Of a stretch of 64,000 bases of DNA, positions 41,593 to 50,189 are shown in pieces. The notes below the pieces were generated by a model. That model made no database searches. It saw nothing but the letters and a program-made list of their open reading frames with translations, and was not told the origin of the DNA. The DNA comes from Holdemania massiliensis (GTDB taxonomy: Bacteria > Bacillota_I > Bacilli_A > Erysipelotrichales > Erysipelotrichaceae): the NCBI RefSeq assembly GCF_022440805.1, contig NZ_JAKNTK010000001.1, positions 558,001 through 622,000 on the forward strand, in the 5' to 3' direction. A program made the position numbers and the translations under genes. How positions within the stretch are numbered: position 1 is the first letter of the stretch; each line of letters opens with the position of its first letter.

Positions 41593-42942
41593 TCAGGCTG
41601 GAAGGGAATCTGTCGGCAGATTTAACAGGAGATTGACAGTAAAGACATGCTCGTTGGGAGTAATTTTTAAAATTCCATGATATTTTGCGCATAAGGACTG
41701 AATGGAAGATAAACCAATGCCCTCCCCTTCCCGCTTCGATGACAGAAAAATATCGTCCTGCTTCCGGATTTGGCCGTTATAGCTGTTGCGGCACTGCAGT
41801 ACCAATCCATTTTCACCCTGCATCTGGCTTTTTACTTCAATAAACTGCAGTTCTCCTGCTTTTTGACGCAGACAGGCTTCCATGGCATTTTCTAAAATAT
41901 TGCCTAAGATGACCGTCAGGTCGGTATCCCGGATCATCAAGGCTGACGGCAGGACGATTGACGTGGTGAACGCGATTCCATTTTCTTCAGCCATATCCAT
42001 GTAATACCGCACAATGGCGCTGAATAACAGATTTTCGCAGACTGGAGTTTTAACCGAGGACTCAAAGGTACTGATAAACTGATTCAGCGACGTTCGCAGT
42101 TTATCTGTTTCTCCTTGATCCATGTAGGTTTTTAAGGTTAAAAGATAATGATGCAGATCATGGCGGGTCTGGCGTGTACTGGTGATGCTGGCAGCCAGGC
42201 GTTCCGCTTGTTTATCCCGAATCAGCGCCTGATATTCCTGAACCTGCAGCTGCTGCTGGAGCTGCTGCTTTTCTTCACTGAAGTTGATCATGCTCAGCGT
42301 CGCATAATAGGAGAGAAAGGTTCCGGCAGTCCACACAATAGCCAACAACAGCGGCCAGGTAATTTCCGTGTTGAGAACCGCCAGCGAAGACGTGAAGCCC
42401 AGCCGATAAATTAGATAGAACGCTGCCGGAATCAGCCACAGCATACTCCAGATTTCCGGTGTGTCTTCATGTTCCCATACCGGCAGTACCTGATGAACAA
42501 GGAAGTACCAGATCAACGGCACGCTGATCGTGAAAATCACAATCCGGCACAGAGAGATGGAAGCGACGGCTGAAAGTCCGACCAGCCAGGGGGTGAGGTG
42601 AGCTTCTAAAATCTCTGAAAACATCAAAACGATATCCGAATAATTTTCTATCAACAAGATCAGAAACAACAGCTTGCGCAGCGAGGTACGCAGAACCCGA
42701 TAGGCAAGAAAGAGACAGAATACGAGAAAGAAACATGTGAATGAAAACATCCATATAGAATCTAATCCGTAGGTTTCACCTAAAAAACAAACGCTTAGTG
42801 TAGTCGCTAAATAAAACACCAACGCATATAAAATGCCGCGGCCAAAAGAACAGCGCAGATGCTTTCGGAACGGGATTAAAATCAAAAACAAATAGGGCGC
42901 CAGCCGGGTGCCCAAGCTTAAAAAATAATCCAGAATGGACAT
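41593..42942 (-). CDS. AgrC-like (GHKL) sensor histidine kinase
   Basis: The 449-residue protein has about six membrane segments (residues 10-220), then a coiled segment and an HPK10-type H-box (RQTRHDLHHYL). A GHKL ATPase domain follows, with the N-box ILGNILENAMEACLRQ and EGIGLSSIQSL. It is the AgrC/ComD class, which often senses peptides. It is coupled to the LytTR regulator gene 5 bp upstream. No agrB or agrD-type peptide gene is near, so the signal is unknown. Confidence 0.9.
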   Translation of the reverse strand: MSILDYFLSLGTRLAPYLFLILIPFRKHLRCSFGRGILYALVFYLATTLSVCFLGETYGLDSIWMFSFTCFFLVFCLFLAYRVLRTSLRKLLFLILLIENYSDIVLMFSEILEAHLTPWLVGLSAVASISLCRIVIFTISVPLIWYFLVHQVLPVWEHEDTPEIWSMLWLIPAAFYLIYRLGFTSSLAVLNTEITWPLLLAIVWTAGTFLSYYATLSMINFSEEKQQLQQQLQVQEYQALIRDKQAERLAASITSTRQTRHDLHHYLLTLKTYMDQGETDKLRTSLNQFISTFESSVKTPVCENLLFSAIVRYYMDMAEENGIAFTTSIVLPSALMIRDTDLTVILGNILENAMEACLRQKAGELQFIEVKSQMQGENGLVLQCRNSYNGQIRKQDDIFLSSKREGEGIGLSSIQSLCAKYHGILKITPNEHVFTVNLLLNLPTDSLPA

Positions 42943-42947
42943 GATGC

Positions 42948-43664
42948 TTACCCCTCGTTCAGGCGCTTAAACGAATAATCGGCATAAGCCTGCCGGATTT
43001 CCGCTTTGCGTGTGCGATTGATCGGAATCTGGACCTGGTCTTTCATTAGAAAATAATGATCATCCATCTGCAGGACATAATCCATATTGATCATACAGTT
43101 GCGGTAAGGGCTGATAAACTGCTTGTATTTTAAAAGCAGCGGGGAGAATTCCGCAAAGGACATATAGGTTTTAACCATCCGATTTGCCGTGTGAATTTGA
43201 ATGTAATGATTATAGTAATCTGTATACATGATGTCGCGAACCAAAATCCGTGCCATAATCCGGCCTTCTTTGACGTCGATGTAATGATTGCGGGAACGAA
43301 TCGATTTTTCACTCAGCCGCATGACATGGTCCAGCTTGTCCTGAGGGATCGGCTTTAAAAGATAATGGAAAGCCTGCACATCGTAACTCTCAACCGCATA
43401 ATCAGGACTGGATGTTGTGAAAATAATTAATGAATTGATATTGTTCTGGCGCAAGGTCCGGGCCAGTGTCATTCCGTCAATCTCATTCATAAAAATATCG
43501 AGGAAAATGATGTCCCAATCCCCGTGTGAAGCTTGCAGAAATTCACTGCCAGAAGGAAAAAGACGGATCTCATAGATCAGGGATTCGCGCAGGCAGAAAT
43601 TTTGAATTTTTTCAGACAGCAGCTTCCGATCTGCGGCTGAGTCATCGATAACTGCAATTTTCAT
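42948..43664 (-). CDS. LytTR-family response regulator (AgrA-like)
   Basis: The 238-residue protein has a receiver domain (acceptor Asp in IIFLDIFMNEIDG; KP in LLKPIPQ) and a LytTR DNA-binding domain (YNHYIQIHTANRM, FISPYRNCMINMDYV). It forms a two-component system with the GHKL kinase downstream. The start at 43664 has AAAGGAGC at good spacing. A minus-strand -10 (TATAAT, 43747-43752) lies upstream. Confidence 0.92.
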   Translation of the reverse strand: MKIAVIDDSAADRKLLSEKIQNFCLRESLIYEIRLFPSGSEFLQASHGDWDIIFLDIFMNEIDGMTLARTLRQNNINSLIIFTTSSPDYAVESYDVQAFHYLLKPIPQDKLDHVMRLSEKSIRSRNHYIDVKEGRIMARILVRDIMYTDYYNHYIQIHTANRMVKTYMSFAEFSPLLLKYKQFISPYRNCMINMDYVLQMDDHYFLMKDQVQIPINRTRKAEIRQAYADYSFKRLNEG

Positions 43665-43769
43665 AATGAGTGCTCCTTTCGATCCGCTTGCAAGCGTAAA
43701 GCTCCGGGATAAGGGAATAAATTGTTCGATTTCCTTGATTTTCTTTATTATAGCAGATTTTTGAAACAA

Positions 43770-44365
43770 ATTTAATTTTATAAATAATTTGACTATAAAT
43801 TATTAAAGAATCACGAATTTTTCATTCAGCAGTGAGAATGGAAGAATAACCGAAATCCTAGAGAAGAACAGTTGCCGCTTGAAGAAAAGAATGACTGCTT
43901 CCCAGCCAATGAAATCGAACTTTTTGCCCTAGGCGAAAGTTTTGCCTATTGGTTGAAATAGTTGTGGAAACAAAGGCGGATTGACTGACAGCGGACATTA
44001 AACGAAAAACGAAAGAAAAAGATTTTCACTGAGGGGCTGGCCATTCATTTCAAATTTTTTCACTTTGGAAAAAACGAAAAAAATGAATGGATTATGATAA
44101 AAAATACAGCGATATTAAGATAAAATTTTTAAGCAATGAAAATGGGAGGAAGATCAAAATTGATGGTGAAGGAATACAGGTGTCTGTCCACCCTTAATAA
44201 ATAAAAGACTTGGGAAAAGGGGCGATCGAGTGGGAAAGGAGGCCGCGGTTCGTTTCTTGGATTCATTATTTTTAAGCAATAATATCGTTGCGTTTATTCT
44301 TACCTATGAAGTCCTAACGGGGAAATCCGACAGGAATCGAAAGCAAAAAAAAGTAAAATTTGTTG
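43770..44365. other. Long intergenic region with a large imperfect hairpin
   Basis: No convincing gene is seen. CCATTCATTT (44041-44050) and AAATGAATGG (44081-44090) are perfect arms of an otherwise A/T-rich hairpin. A 14-codon frame at 44163 behind GGGAGGAAG is too short to judge. Several G-rich ribosome-site-like strings occur without following genes, as in decayed DNA. Confidence 0.5.
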
Positions 44366-44395
44366 TTGACAACGACGGATGATATCGCTTACAAT
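44366..44395 (+). promoter_or_regulatory. Promoter of the licT-type PTS operon
   Basis: TTGACA (44366-44371), 18-bp spacer, TACAAT (44390-44395). Transcription would start just before the antiterminator element. Confidence 0.75.
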
Positions 44396-44407
44396 GACGG
44401 TGTAATT

Positions 44408-44440
44408 GGATTGTTATTGTTCAATAAAACAAGCAAAACC
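44408..44440 (+). promoter_or_regulatory. Ribonucleic antiterminator (RAT) for a LicT/BglG protein
   Basis: The segment starts GGATTGTTATTG and ends AAGCAAAACC, the two conserved halves of RAT elements bound by LicT/SacT/BglG proteins. Its 3' end (AAAACC, 44435-44440) is also the 5' arm of the following terminator, so the two structures exclude each other. The cognate protein is encoded at 44979. Confidence 0.85.
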
Positions 44441-44486
44441 AATTTGCAAGAGGACTTTTATGTCTTCTCTGCAAATTGGTTTTTTC
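44435..44486 (+). terminator. Leader terminator controlled by the RAT
   Basis: AAAACCAATTTGCA (44435-44448) pairs with TGCAAATTGGTTTT (44470-44483), with a further AGAGGAC/GTCTTCT stem inside and a T-run. It ends transcription before the EIIA gene unless the RAT is bound. Confidence 0.88.
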
Positions 44487-44507
44487 TATTTTCCAAGGAG
44501 GTATACG

Positions 44508-44951
44508 ATGGAAATCTGTTATAGCCCGCTGGCAGGAAAAGCCGTGAATTTGGATCAGGTTCAGGATGAGATGTTCTCTCAGCGAATGCTGGGGGATGGC
44601 ATGGCAGTCCAGCCGGAAGCCCGTGAAATTTACAGTCCGGTTGCTGGTGAAATTACGATGGTGTATGAAACGCAGCACGCAATTGGGATTAAAACCGAGG
44701 GCGGCAATGAAATTCTGCTGCACATCGGGATTGATACGGTCATGCTTAACGGTACGCCGTTTGACACTCAGGTTCAGGTTGGGGATCACGTTCAGCCCGG
44801 AGATCTGCTGACCATTGTGGATTGGAATTATATCAAAGAAAAGGGCTGCGATACGATCGTGCCGATTCTGGCAATCAACCACAAAGTAAAGCTGCTGAAA
44901 AGCAAAGGAACGGTAAAACCCGGCGAAGCTTTATTTGAAATCGAAGCGTGA
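44508..44951 (+). CDS. PTS glucose-type EIIA component (stand-alone)
   Basis: The 147-residue protein is a Crr-like EIIA. His57 (ETQHAIGIK) and His72 (LLHIGIDTV) are 15 residues apart, as in EIIA-Glc, where the second is phosphorylated. It likely donates phosphate to the EIIBC permease encoded at 46150, which lacks its own EIIA. AAGGAGG precedes the ATG. It is the first gene after the RAT-controlled terminator. Confidence 0.93.
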   Translation: MEICYSPLAGKAVNLDQVQDEMFSQRMLGDGMAVQPEAREIYSPVAGEITMVYETQHAIGIKTEGGNEILLHIGIDTVMLNGTPFDTQVQVGDHVQPGDLLTIVDWNYIKEKGCDTIVPILAINHKVKLLKSKGTVKPGEALFEIEA

Positions 44952-44978
44952 AGCATGCGCTGAAAGCGAGGTGGCTCT

Positions 44979-45806
44979 GTGATCATCAAACAGATTTACA
45001 ATAACAATGTCATCCTCTCGGAAAACGAAGTGGGTGATGAGATCATTTTAGTTGGCCGGGGAATAGCTTTCGGGATGTCTCGCGGAAGCAAAGTAGTAGA
45101 AGGCCGAATTGAAAAGAAGTTTGAGCTTCAGGATGACGTCGGTCAGAAATTCAAGAAGCTGGCTCAGGAAGTCCCATATAAAACGATTATGGTTTCAGAA
45201 GAAATCATTGATTATATCAAGACACAGTCCAATAAGCGGATCAATGATTCCATCTATGTTACGCTGACAGATCACATTGCCAATATGATTGAACGGATCA
45301 AAATGGGCATCGTCTTTGATACGACGCTGCTGCTGAATGTCAAGTCGCTGTATAAAGAAGAATACCGGCTCGGCTTAAAAGTGACGGAACTGCTGCGGCA
45401 GAAATTGAAGATTCAGATTGACGATGGCGAGGCCAGCTTCATCGCCCTGCACATCATCAACGCCGAACTGGATTCCAACATGCAGCAGATGTATGAAATC
45501 ACCGCGGTGATCGACGAGATTCTAAATATCGTCCGGGAAGATTTCCAGCTTGAACCGGAAAATGGTCAGTGCGACCGATTCATCACGCATTGCCGCTTCT
45601 TTGCTCAGCGGGTGGTGAATAACGAATATCTCAGTACGAAGTCCGATATGAATCTGAGCACCTATCGTGTTTTTGAAAACACCCATCCGCGGGAAACGGC
45701 GTGCATCGAGCGAATCGCCGAGCGGATCCAAGAACGTTATCACTACGAAGTCAGCACCGATGAAAAACTGTACATTATGATTCATCTGATCCGGCTGACG
45801 GAATAA
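44979..45806 (+). CDS. licT: BglG/LicT-family transcription antiterminator
   Basis: The 275-residue protein has an RNA-binding CAT domain (YNNNVILSENEVGDEIILVG in part; GRGIAFG) and two PRD domains with the regulatory histidines (YVTLTDHIANMI, FIALHIINAEL, ENTHPRE, YIMIHLIR). Non-phosphorylated or HPr-phosphorylated forms bind the RAT and prevent termination. It should act on the leader at 44408-44486. The start is GTG at 44979 behind GAGGTGG. Confidence 0.92.
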   Translation: MIIKQIYNNNVILSENEVGDEIILVGRGIAFGMSRGSKVVEGRIEKKFELQDDVGQKFKKLAQEVPYKTIMVSEEIIDYIKTQSNKRINDSIYVTLTDHIANMIERIKMGIVFDTTLLLNVKSLYKEEYRLGLKVTELLRQKLKIQIDDGEASFIALHIINAELDSNMQQMYEITAVIDEILNIVREDFQLEPENGQCDRFITHCRFFAQRVVNNEYLSTKSDMNLSTYRVFENTHPRETACIERIAERIQERYHYEVSTDEKLYIMIHLIRLTE

Positions 45807-46149
45807 ACGGGTTATTGCCAGATCTGGGAAACGGTCTGTGTAATAAATAAATTTGAAAAATGATTGGCGGCTGAAACGGGCTGCTTCCTACTTCTGACAG
45901 GCTCAGCTGGCCTGTCTGCCTAGCCGGCTATAGACGGCAGGCGGAATTCGGAACGAAAAGGGCAGACCGTAAAACCAACGCTAAAAGGGATGAGGAAGCG
46001 GACGGCGATCAAAGCGATGACCGTACCGACCAGCGAGGCAGAGAACTGCAAAGATCGCAGGAAAATCGATCCTGATTGTACCGCATGGATCAGTCCGATC
46101 ATTTTCAAGCTTGAACTTAGCGTTAGATTTGAAAGGAGAAATTACCAAT
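45807..46149. other. Intergenic region with two adjacent hairpins
   Basis: GACAGGC/GCCTGTC and CTGCC/GGCAG hairpins lie side by side near 45896-45939, with no T-run after them. A minus-strand frame of 62 codons (45920-46108) encodes a hydrophobic sequence but lacks a ribosome site. I see no certain gene. The region may carry mRNA processing signals between licT and the EIIBC gene. Confidence 0.45.
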
Positions 46150-47538
46150 ATGGGGAAATATGAAGAGTTATCCAGAAAAGCTCTGGAAAGCTTAGGCGGC
46201 GTTGAGAATATCACGCACGTCACACACTGCGCGACTCGGCTGCGGATCAGCTATGCCCGCAAGAGTCTTGTCAATGAAGAAGGTTTAAAAGATCTTCCGG
46301 GATCCGCCGGCTTAGTCAACAAAGACAAGCAGGTTCAGCTGATTATCGGCCCGGGCGTCCATGATGCCTATGAGGAATTCCTGGAAATTTCCGGATGGAA
46401 AGAAGGCGGCGCTGTCGCGGTGGAAGAAGAGGAAGAAACCGGACCGAAAAACGCCATGTACTATCTGAATAAGTTCGGCAACTTCGTCGCCCCGATCTTC
46501 ATGCCGGTTGTTCCGGCAATGATTACCGGCGGTATGATCTTAGCGATGAAGAACCTGCTGGTCAACTACTTCGGTATGGGCGTCGACAGCGGCACAGCCC
46601 AGCTGATGCTGATGATCTTCGATGCCGGCTTTGCCTTCCTGCCGGTCTATGTCGGCTATACCTTAGCTTCTCAGCTGAAAATGCAGCCGATCATGGGTGC
46701 CTTCTTAGGTGCAACCCTGATTGCTCCGCGTTTTGGAACGGGAACGGTAACGGATTTCTTCGGTATCGGCATTCCGCAGGTTTCCTACAGCTCGACCGTC
46801 ATTCCGATCGTGCTGGGCGTGTTCTTTATGTACTATGTGCAGAAGGTACTGAAAAAGATCATTCCGGAAGCCTTAACGTTCTTCTTAACACCGCTGTTAA
46901 CGATGATCATCGTCGTTCCGGTAACTTTGATTGTTTTAGGTCCGTTAGGCAACCAGCTGTCCGGCTACATCGCCGCCTTCTGTATCTGGCTGACCAACAC
47001 CCTCGGCTTTATTGCGCAGCCAATCCTGTCCGCGATCTATCCATACATGGTTATGTTCGGTCTGGATAAAGGTCTGTCCCCAATCGGTATTGAATTGATT
47101 GCCAACCTCGGCTACAACTCGGTAACCGGCGTTATGGGCTTTGTTTCCAACATCTGCATCGGCGGCACCGCTCTGGCTGTGGCGACGACGATCAAGGACA
47201 ACAAGGCACAGAAGGGCATGATCGCTTCCTTCGGTGTTACCGCGTTGTGCGGCGTTACCGAACCGGCCTTCTACGGCGCGCTGCTGTCCCGTCCGAAGGC
47301 GTTGATCGGTACGGCAATCGGAGCCCTTTCGGCAGGTTTGGTCGCGGGCATCTTCGGATTGAGAACCTTTGTTCAGGGCGGCTGTCCAGGCTATCTGACA
47401 CTGTTGTTCTTCGTTGATCAAAACGGCGGATTATACTATGTCTTCATCGCTATTTTGGTCGCCGCGATTGCAACGATTGTTTCCTTCGTCGCTACGAAGA
47501 TTATTCTCAGCCGCGACGCGAAAAAGGCAGTTCACTAA
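46150..47538 (+). CDS. PTS beta-glucoside-type EIIBC permease
   Basis: The 462-residue protein has an N-terminal EIIB domain (phospho-Cys27 in HVTHCATRLR) and a multi-span EIIC domain (FGNFVAPIFMPVVPAMITGG in part; CGVTEPAFYGALL). No EIIA domain is present, so it relies on the EIIA encoded upstream. Beta-glucosides or related disaccharides are likely, supported by the LicT control and the two 6-phospho-beta-glucosidases at 57038-59862. The start at 46150 follows GAAAGGAGA. Confidence 0.92.
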   Translation: MGKYEELSRKALESLGGVENITHVTHCATRLRISYARKSLVNEEGLKDLPGSAGLVNKDKQVQLIIGPGVHDAYEEFLEISGWKEGGAVAVEEEEETGPKNAMYYLNKFGNFVAPIFMPVVPAMITGGMILAMKNLLVNYFGMGVDSGTAQLMLMIFDAGFAFLPVYVGYTLASQLKMQPIMGAFLGATLIAPRFGTGTVTDFFGIGIPQVSYSSTVIPIVLGVFFMYYVQKVLKKIIPEALTFFLTPLLTMIIVVPVTLIVLGPLGNQLSGYIAAFCIWLTNTLGFIAQPILSAIYPYMVMFGLDKGLSPIGIELIANLGYNSVTGVMGFVSNICIGGTALAVATTIKDNKAQKGMIASFGVTALCGVTEPAFYGALLSRPKALIGTAIGALSAGLVAGIFGLRTFVQGGCPGYLTLLFFVDQNGGLYYVFIAILVAAIATIVSFVATKIILSRDAKKAVH

Positions 47539-47553
47539 CATTTAGTCATTTGA

Positions 47554-47584
47554 TTTCTGCCGGAATGCATCATTCCGGCAGAAA
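47554..47584 (+). terminator. Perfect hairpin after the EIIBC gene
   Basis: TTTCTGCCGGAATG and CATTCCGGCAGAAA are perfect 14-bp arms around a 3-nt loop. The tail (TTCTAT) is weak, so it may be a terminator or an mRNA-stabilising hairpin. Confidence 0.65.
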
Positions 47585-47702
47585 TTCTATAAGCCTGTTT
47601 CAAGAAATGCGGGATCAGAATCAGAACTGTTTCCATGTTGCTGTTTCAAAACAGGGGGATTTAAAGCGATTTTGTTTTACGGGATTGAAGAAAAGGAAAG
47701 GA

Positions 47703-47720
47703 TTAAGGGGCAGCCCTTAA
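47703..47720 (+). other. Hairpin next to the ribosome site of the first M81 gene
   Basis: TTAAGGG (47703-47709) pairs with CCCTTAA (47714-47720), directly before AGGTGAG, the ribosome site of the gene at 47730. It could affect translation or serve as an operator. Confidence 0.35.
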
Positions 47721-47729
47721 AGGTGAGTT

Positions 47730-49181
47730 ATGAAAATATTAATTGGACAGTTTATTAATGAAGCCAATGCCAACATTCCAGTGAAGGATGAAATCACGAC
47801 CTTCGATATTGCTTTCGGTGATGAGCTGATTGAAAAGATGCAGGTCGGAGATCTCTTTGAAAACGCCGGAATTGAAATCATTCCGTCCGTCTATGCCGTT
47901 TCCGGAGCTTCCGGGGTGATCAAACGCCACACGTTTGATTATATCGAGGCTTGTTTCGTCAATGCCGTAAAGGAACATCTGCATGAAATCGACGGAATTT
48001 ACCTGATGCTTCACGGCGCCAGTGAAGTCGAGGACTTAGGCTCCGGGGATCATCATATTTTAAAGACAATCCGCGAACTAGTTGGACCGTATATTCCGAT
48101 CACGGTCGCCTGCGATCCGCATGGCAACCTGTGTGAAGAATATGTGCATGCGACAACCGCAATCCGCAGCTACCGGGAATCACCGCATACAGATTCCCGT
48201 GATACTTGGCGGAAAATGGCGCAGATGGCGATTGATTTAGTCAAGAACCGGCAGAATATTCATTCTGTCTACCGCAAGCTGCCGATGATTTTAGGCGGGG
48301 AACAGAGCGTCTCCGCGGATGAGCCGGTACGGTCGATCAATGCGTATATGAACGAACTGGAAAAAGATCCGAGAATCCTGAGCTGTTCGTGGCATGTCGG
48401 CTATATCCGGCACGACTGCGATGTCGCAGGCTGCGGCATTGTCGTAGTTCCGGCAACCGAAGCCGATCAGCAATATGCCGAAACAATCGCCGATCAGCTG
48501 GCGGCGTATGTCTGGGACAAGCGGCATGAGTTCCATTATACCGGCACGACAGCCAAGCCGGAGGCGGCGCTGCAGATGGCGCTGGAGTTTGACGGCAGGC
48601 CGTTTGTAATCACAGATTCCGGCGACAACACCACCTCCGGGGCTACCGGCTGGAATACCTTTATTCTGCGGCAGGTATTAGCCGAGAAGAATTTGAATAA
48701 ATCGATTCTGTTCGCTTCGATCTGCGATCCGAAGACCGTCGATCAGCTGGAAACCACAGCGATCGGGGAAACAGCTCAGATCGAATTGGGAATGGGTTAT
48801 GATGCAATGTCGGAAAAGGTTGCGCTGAAGGTGAGCGTGAAGGCCAAAGGCGAAATTGTCCGGCCGATCGGCATCGGCAGCGAGGATATCGTCAAAACCT
48901 TCGGCAAATGCGTGCTGGTGCATGTCGAAGGGACAACGATCGACATCATCATCGCCAATCACCGCCAGTCTTATGCCCATGCCATTCAGTTTGAAAAGGC
49001 GGGAGCGGACTGGATGAATTACGATATCACCGTCGTTAAACAAGGCTACATCTTCCCGTATCTCAAAGAACAGGCGAAGGGCTATGTGATGTCTTTAACC
49101 GACGGCGCGACGCCGCAGGATACGGCTTCGATTCCATTTAAACGAATTATGCGTCCGATGTTTCCTGTCGACCAGATATAA
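47730..49181 (+). CDS. M81-family (MlrC-like) metallopeptidase, paralogue 1
   Basis: The 483-residue protein belongs to the M81/MlrC family (microcystinase-like). Likely zinc ligands are Asp129 and His131 in CDPHGN and His153 in ESPHTD, with Glu11 (NEANAN) and the LHGASEVED and DSGDNTTSG segments conserved. The family hydrolyses cyclic or modified peptides and amides, but most members are uncharacterised. Compared with the two paralogues at 51590 and 53097, this one is the most divergent (FINEANAN against VAESNAY). It is separated from them by a convergent RpiR gene. Confidence 0.9.
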   Translation: MKILIGQFINEANANIPVKDEITTFDIAFGDELIEKMQVGDLFENAGIEIIPSVYAVSGASGVIKRHTFDYIEACFVNAVKEHLHEIDGIYLMLHGASEVEDLGSGDHHILKTIRELVGPYIPITVACDPHGNLCEEYVHATTAIRSYRESPHTDSRDTWRKMAQMAIDLVKNRQNIHSVYRKLPMILGGEQSVSADEPVRSINAYMNELEKDPRILSCSWHVGYIRHDCDVAGCGIVVVPATEADQQYAETIADQLAAYVWDKRHEFHYTGTTAKPEAALQMALEFDGRPFVITDSGDNTTSGATGWNTFILRQVLAEKNLNKSILFASICDPKTVDQLETTAIGETAQIELGMGYDAMSEKVALKVSVKAKGEIVRPIGIGSEDIVKTFGKCVLVHVEGTTIDIIIANHRQSYAHAIQFEKAGADWMNYDITVVKQGYIFPYLKEQAKGYVMSLTDGATPQDTASIPFKRIMRPMFPVDQI

Positions 49182-49189
49182 ACAAAAGT

Positions 49190-49212
49190 GCAGCGGTGAA
49201 TTTCACCGCTGC
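49190..49212. terminator. Palindromic hairpin between convergent genes
   Basis: GCAGCGGTGAA and TTTCACCGCTGC form a long stem. It lies between the M81 gene and the convergent RpiR gene; the tails are A-rich before and pyrimidine-rich after. Confidence 0.72.
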
Positions 49213-49224
49213 CCAACCTCCCTT

Positions 49225-50094
49225 TTAAATTTCGGGTTCCCGGCGGTTTAACCGCCGATGAATCTTTTCGTAAGTGGACAGCTTGCGGTCTAACAGCGTT
49301 TGGTAGTTGAGCCGGAAATAGATCGAATACAGCGTATCCAGAATGTAAAGCAGAGTCAGCCGAGTGGAGAAGGAAGAAATCTTCTGATAGTGATTTTCAT
49401 ACGACGACATGAAGATGCGGTATTTCGCAAAGCGGGTTAGCGGATTTTTCTGCGTTGAGGTAATCAGCACGATCGGCGATTGATTATCGCTTAAAATCTG
49501 ACAGACCGTGTTCATCGAACCGCCCCGTCCGCCAAAGGAAATCACGATGGACAGATGTGTGGCGTCGGCATTGCCGGCCGAGAGCTTCTGCATGTATTCC
49601 GCTTCCGGAACATGGACGCTGACGTTGATTTCCTGCATCTGAAACGCAAAGTTCTGGGCAAAAAAGAGATTGCCGGCTGAGGCGTAAACGTCGATATGAG
49701 CGGCCTTCTGCATCAGCTGCGACACCTCGACTAAAACCTGTTGATCGGAAAGCTTCAGCGTATCGTCAATCGTCTGGGCATACACGTCCTTTAAGTGCTG
49801 CTGGATTTCGTTGACCGTATCGGTCGGTGAGATCGGAAAGTCAAAGCTTTCCACCGCTGTTTCCGTTTCGGTATGCAGCGCATCCTGCAGCTGCAGCTTC
49901 AGATCGTTAACGCCGCTTAAGCCCAGCTTGTTGATCAGGCGGTAAAGCGTTGGCACGGAAACGTAGGTCAGCGAGGCAATTTCTTTCGGCTTGGCGGCAA
50001 GGAAGCGTTCCGGATCGTTTAAAATCGTTTCGATCAGAATTCGCTCGTTGGGCGTCACATTTTCAAGGTTTTCCAGTTTTTTAAGAATATTCAC
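49225..50094 (-). CDS. RpiR-family regulator of the M81/M24 cluster
   Basis: The 289-residue protein has the RpiR helix-turn-helix (LTYVSVPTLYRLINKLGLSG, in part) and a C-terminal SIS domain (IVISFGGRGGSMNTVCQILSDN in part, IVLITSTQKNPL). The SIS residues are altered from the usual GxSxSG pattern to SFGGRGG. It is divergent from the M24-like gene, with an inverted repeat of TTTCTGTTAA type between them (50108-50145), and so probably regulates the cluster in response to a phosphorylated or sugar-like ligand. Confidence 0.88.
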   Translation of the reverse strand: MNILKKLENLENVTPNERILIETILNDPERFLAAKPKEIASLTYVSVPTLYRLINKLGLSGVNDLKLQLQDALHTETETAVESFDFPISPTDTVNEIQQHLKDVYAQTIDDTLKLSDQQVLVEVSQLMQKAAHIDVYASAGNLFFAQNFAFQMQEINVSVHVPEAEYMQKLSAGNADATHLSIVISFGGRGGSMNTVCQILSDNQSPIVLITSTQKNPLTRFAKYRIFMSSYENHYQKISSFSTRLTLLYILDTLYSIYFRLNYQTLLDRKLSTYEKIHRRLNRREPEI

Positions 50095-50107
50095 AGCACA
50101 TCTTCCT

Positions 50108-50145
50108 TTTCTGTTAATTCCACTATATCACATTTTAATCAGAAA
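50108..50145. promoter_or_regulatory. Inverted repeat between RpiR and M24-like genes
   Basis: TTTCTGTTAA near 50108-50117 mirrors TTTAATCAGAAA ending at 50145, with one unpaired base. Located in the 95-bp divergent spacer, it is a candidate RpiR operator. Confidence 0.4.
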
Positions 50146-50189
50146 GACGGAAGAAAAAAAGCTGCGAAAAAGAGAAGGAGAAAGAATTT

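Noticed and set aside
44163..44207. 14-codon frame behind GGGAGGAAG in the 43.8-44.4 kb gap
   Set aside because: Too short to distinguish from chance and not linked to a downstream gene.
45920..46108. Minus-strand 62-codon hydrophobic frame between licT and the EIIBC gene
   Set aside because: No ribosome site, no recognisable family and located in a hairpin-rich spacer. It could be a remnant but cannot be supported.
46945..47421. 158-codon minus-strand frame within the EIIBC gene
   Set aside because: It is fully inside a well-conserved PTS gene, has low-complexity charged composition and no ribosome site.
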